64,000 nucleotides of DNA from contig CM057153.1 in assembly GCA_029962745.1 (NCBI GenBank), forward strand, positions 13,529,241 to 13,593,240, given 5' to 3'. Position 1 is the stretch's first letter; each line of letters begins with the position of its first letter. The notes under the pieces are model-generated. The model was given only the letters and a program-made list of their open reading frames with translations, ran no database searches and was not told the DNA's origin. Made by a program: the position numbers and the translations under genes. Positions 63,640 to 64,000 of this stretch are shown here, piece by piece. Origin of the DNA: Echinometra lucunter. Lineage: Eukaryota; Echinodermata; Echinoidea; Camarodonta; Echinometridae.

Positions 63640-64000
63640 TTTTTCGCCTTTCATTCGTGACAGGAATTATTTAAAGCCTAATTTGATCAGCTTTTATTCT
63701 TCAAATTGGCAACACCAACATTCTTATTTTATTGCTACATTTTTCTTATAAAACGTCATGTATCTGAAATGAATATAAATTGACAGAAATTATGATGAGA
63801 AGTCAAAAAGTTGCCAATTTTCAGGGGAAAAATGGTGATTTTAAACCTTCTATCACATTGCCAATTTAAGGATTTTAATGCTTATTTTCCTTTAACAAAT
63901 TTTCAGCATCAAACAACGAATATTAACACAACCAAAATGGGCACAGTTTGTGTAGAATTTTTTGCTCTTTCTGCTCATGTATTTGGTATGATTTTTAGAG
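63640..64000. mobile_element. Partial TIR element, opposite orientation to 54973-55381
   Basis: It begins CATTCGTGACAGGAATTATT and follows the 54973-55381 element in reverse complement to the window end, with small differences. The missing terminus lies outside the window. Confidence 0.75.

Overview
The window is eukaryotic. It is AT-rich, its genes are intron-rich with GT-AG introns, it is dense in small inverted-repeat transposons, and it contains a 500-N scaffold gap. The protein-coding content and repeat style suggest a highly polymorphic marine invertebrate deuterostome. An echinoderm is my best guess, but this is an inference and was not tested.

Layout. (1) Positions 667-15864 (copy A) and 18058-35038 (copy B) are two head-to-tail copies of the same ~15 kb block, differing by a few percent plus indels. 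They are separated by a 35/36-bp palindromic minisatellite (16122-17557) and the N gap (17558-18057). Each copy carries, on the minus strand, an intact two-exon gene for a protein with three tandem C2H2+C2HC zinc-finger modules (923 aa in A, 867 aa in B), plus one exon that I recognise as BLOC1S4 exon 2. The only BLOC1S4 exon 1 lies in single-copy sequence at 37477-37593. The copies may therefore be two haplotypes scaffolded in series rather than a real duplication. (2) 35039-40900 holds the BLOC1S4 first exon and many foldback and tandem repeats, including a TIR element carrying the 3' half of a tRNA-Gly-like sequence. (3) 40900-62020 is a complete plus-strand gene for a DLGAP5/HURP orthologue: 15 coding exons, 805 aa by my splice model, and a probable non-coding first exon. 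It has a GKAP-family domain and four 19-residue SP-rich repeats near the C-terminus. (4) 62020-64000 is 3' flank and repeats.

The genes have unrelated roles. BLOC1S4 belongs to a lysosome-related-organelle biogenesis complex and DLGAP5/HURP to spindle and kinetochore microtubule stabilisation. The zinc-finger gene has no assigned function; its finger pair resembles one found in metazoan proteins with a tyrosine-recombinase-like C-terminus. The most unusual material is this triplicated zinc-finger gene and a set of nested foldback transposons whose target-site duplications can be verified internally.
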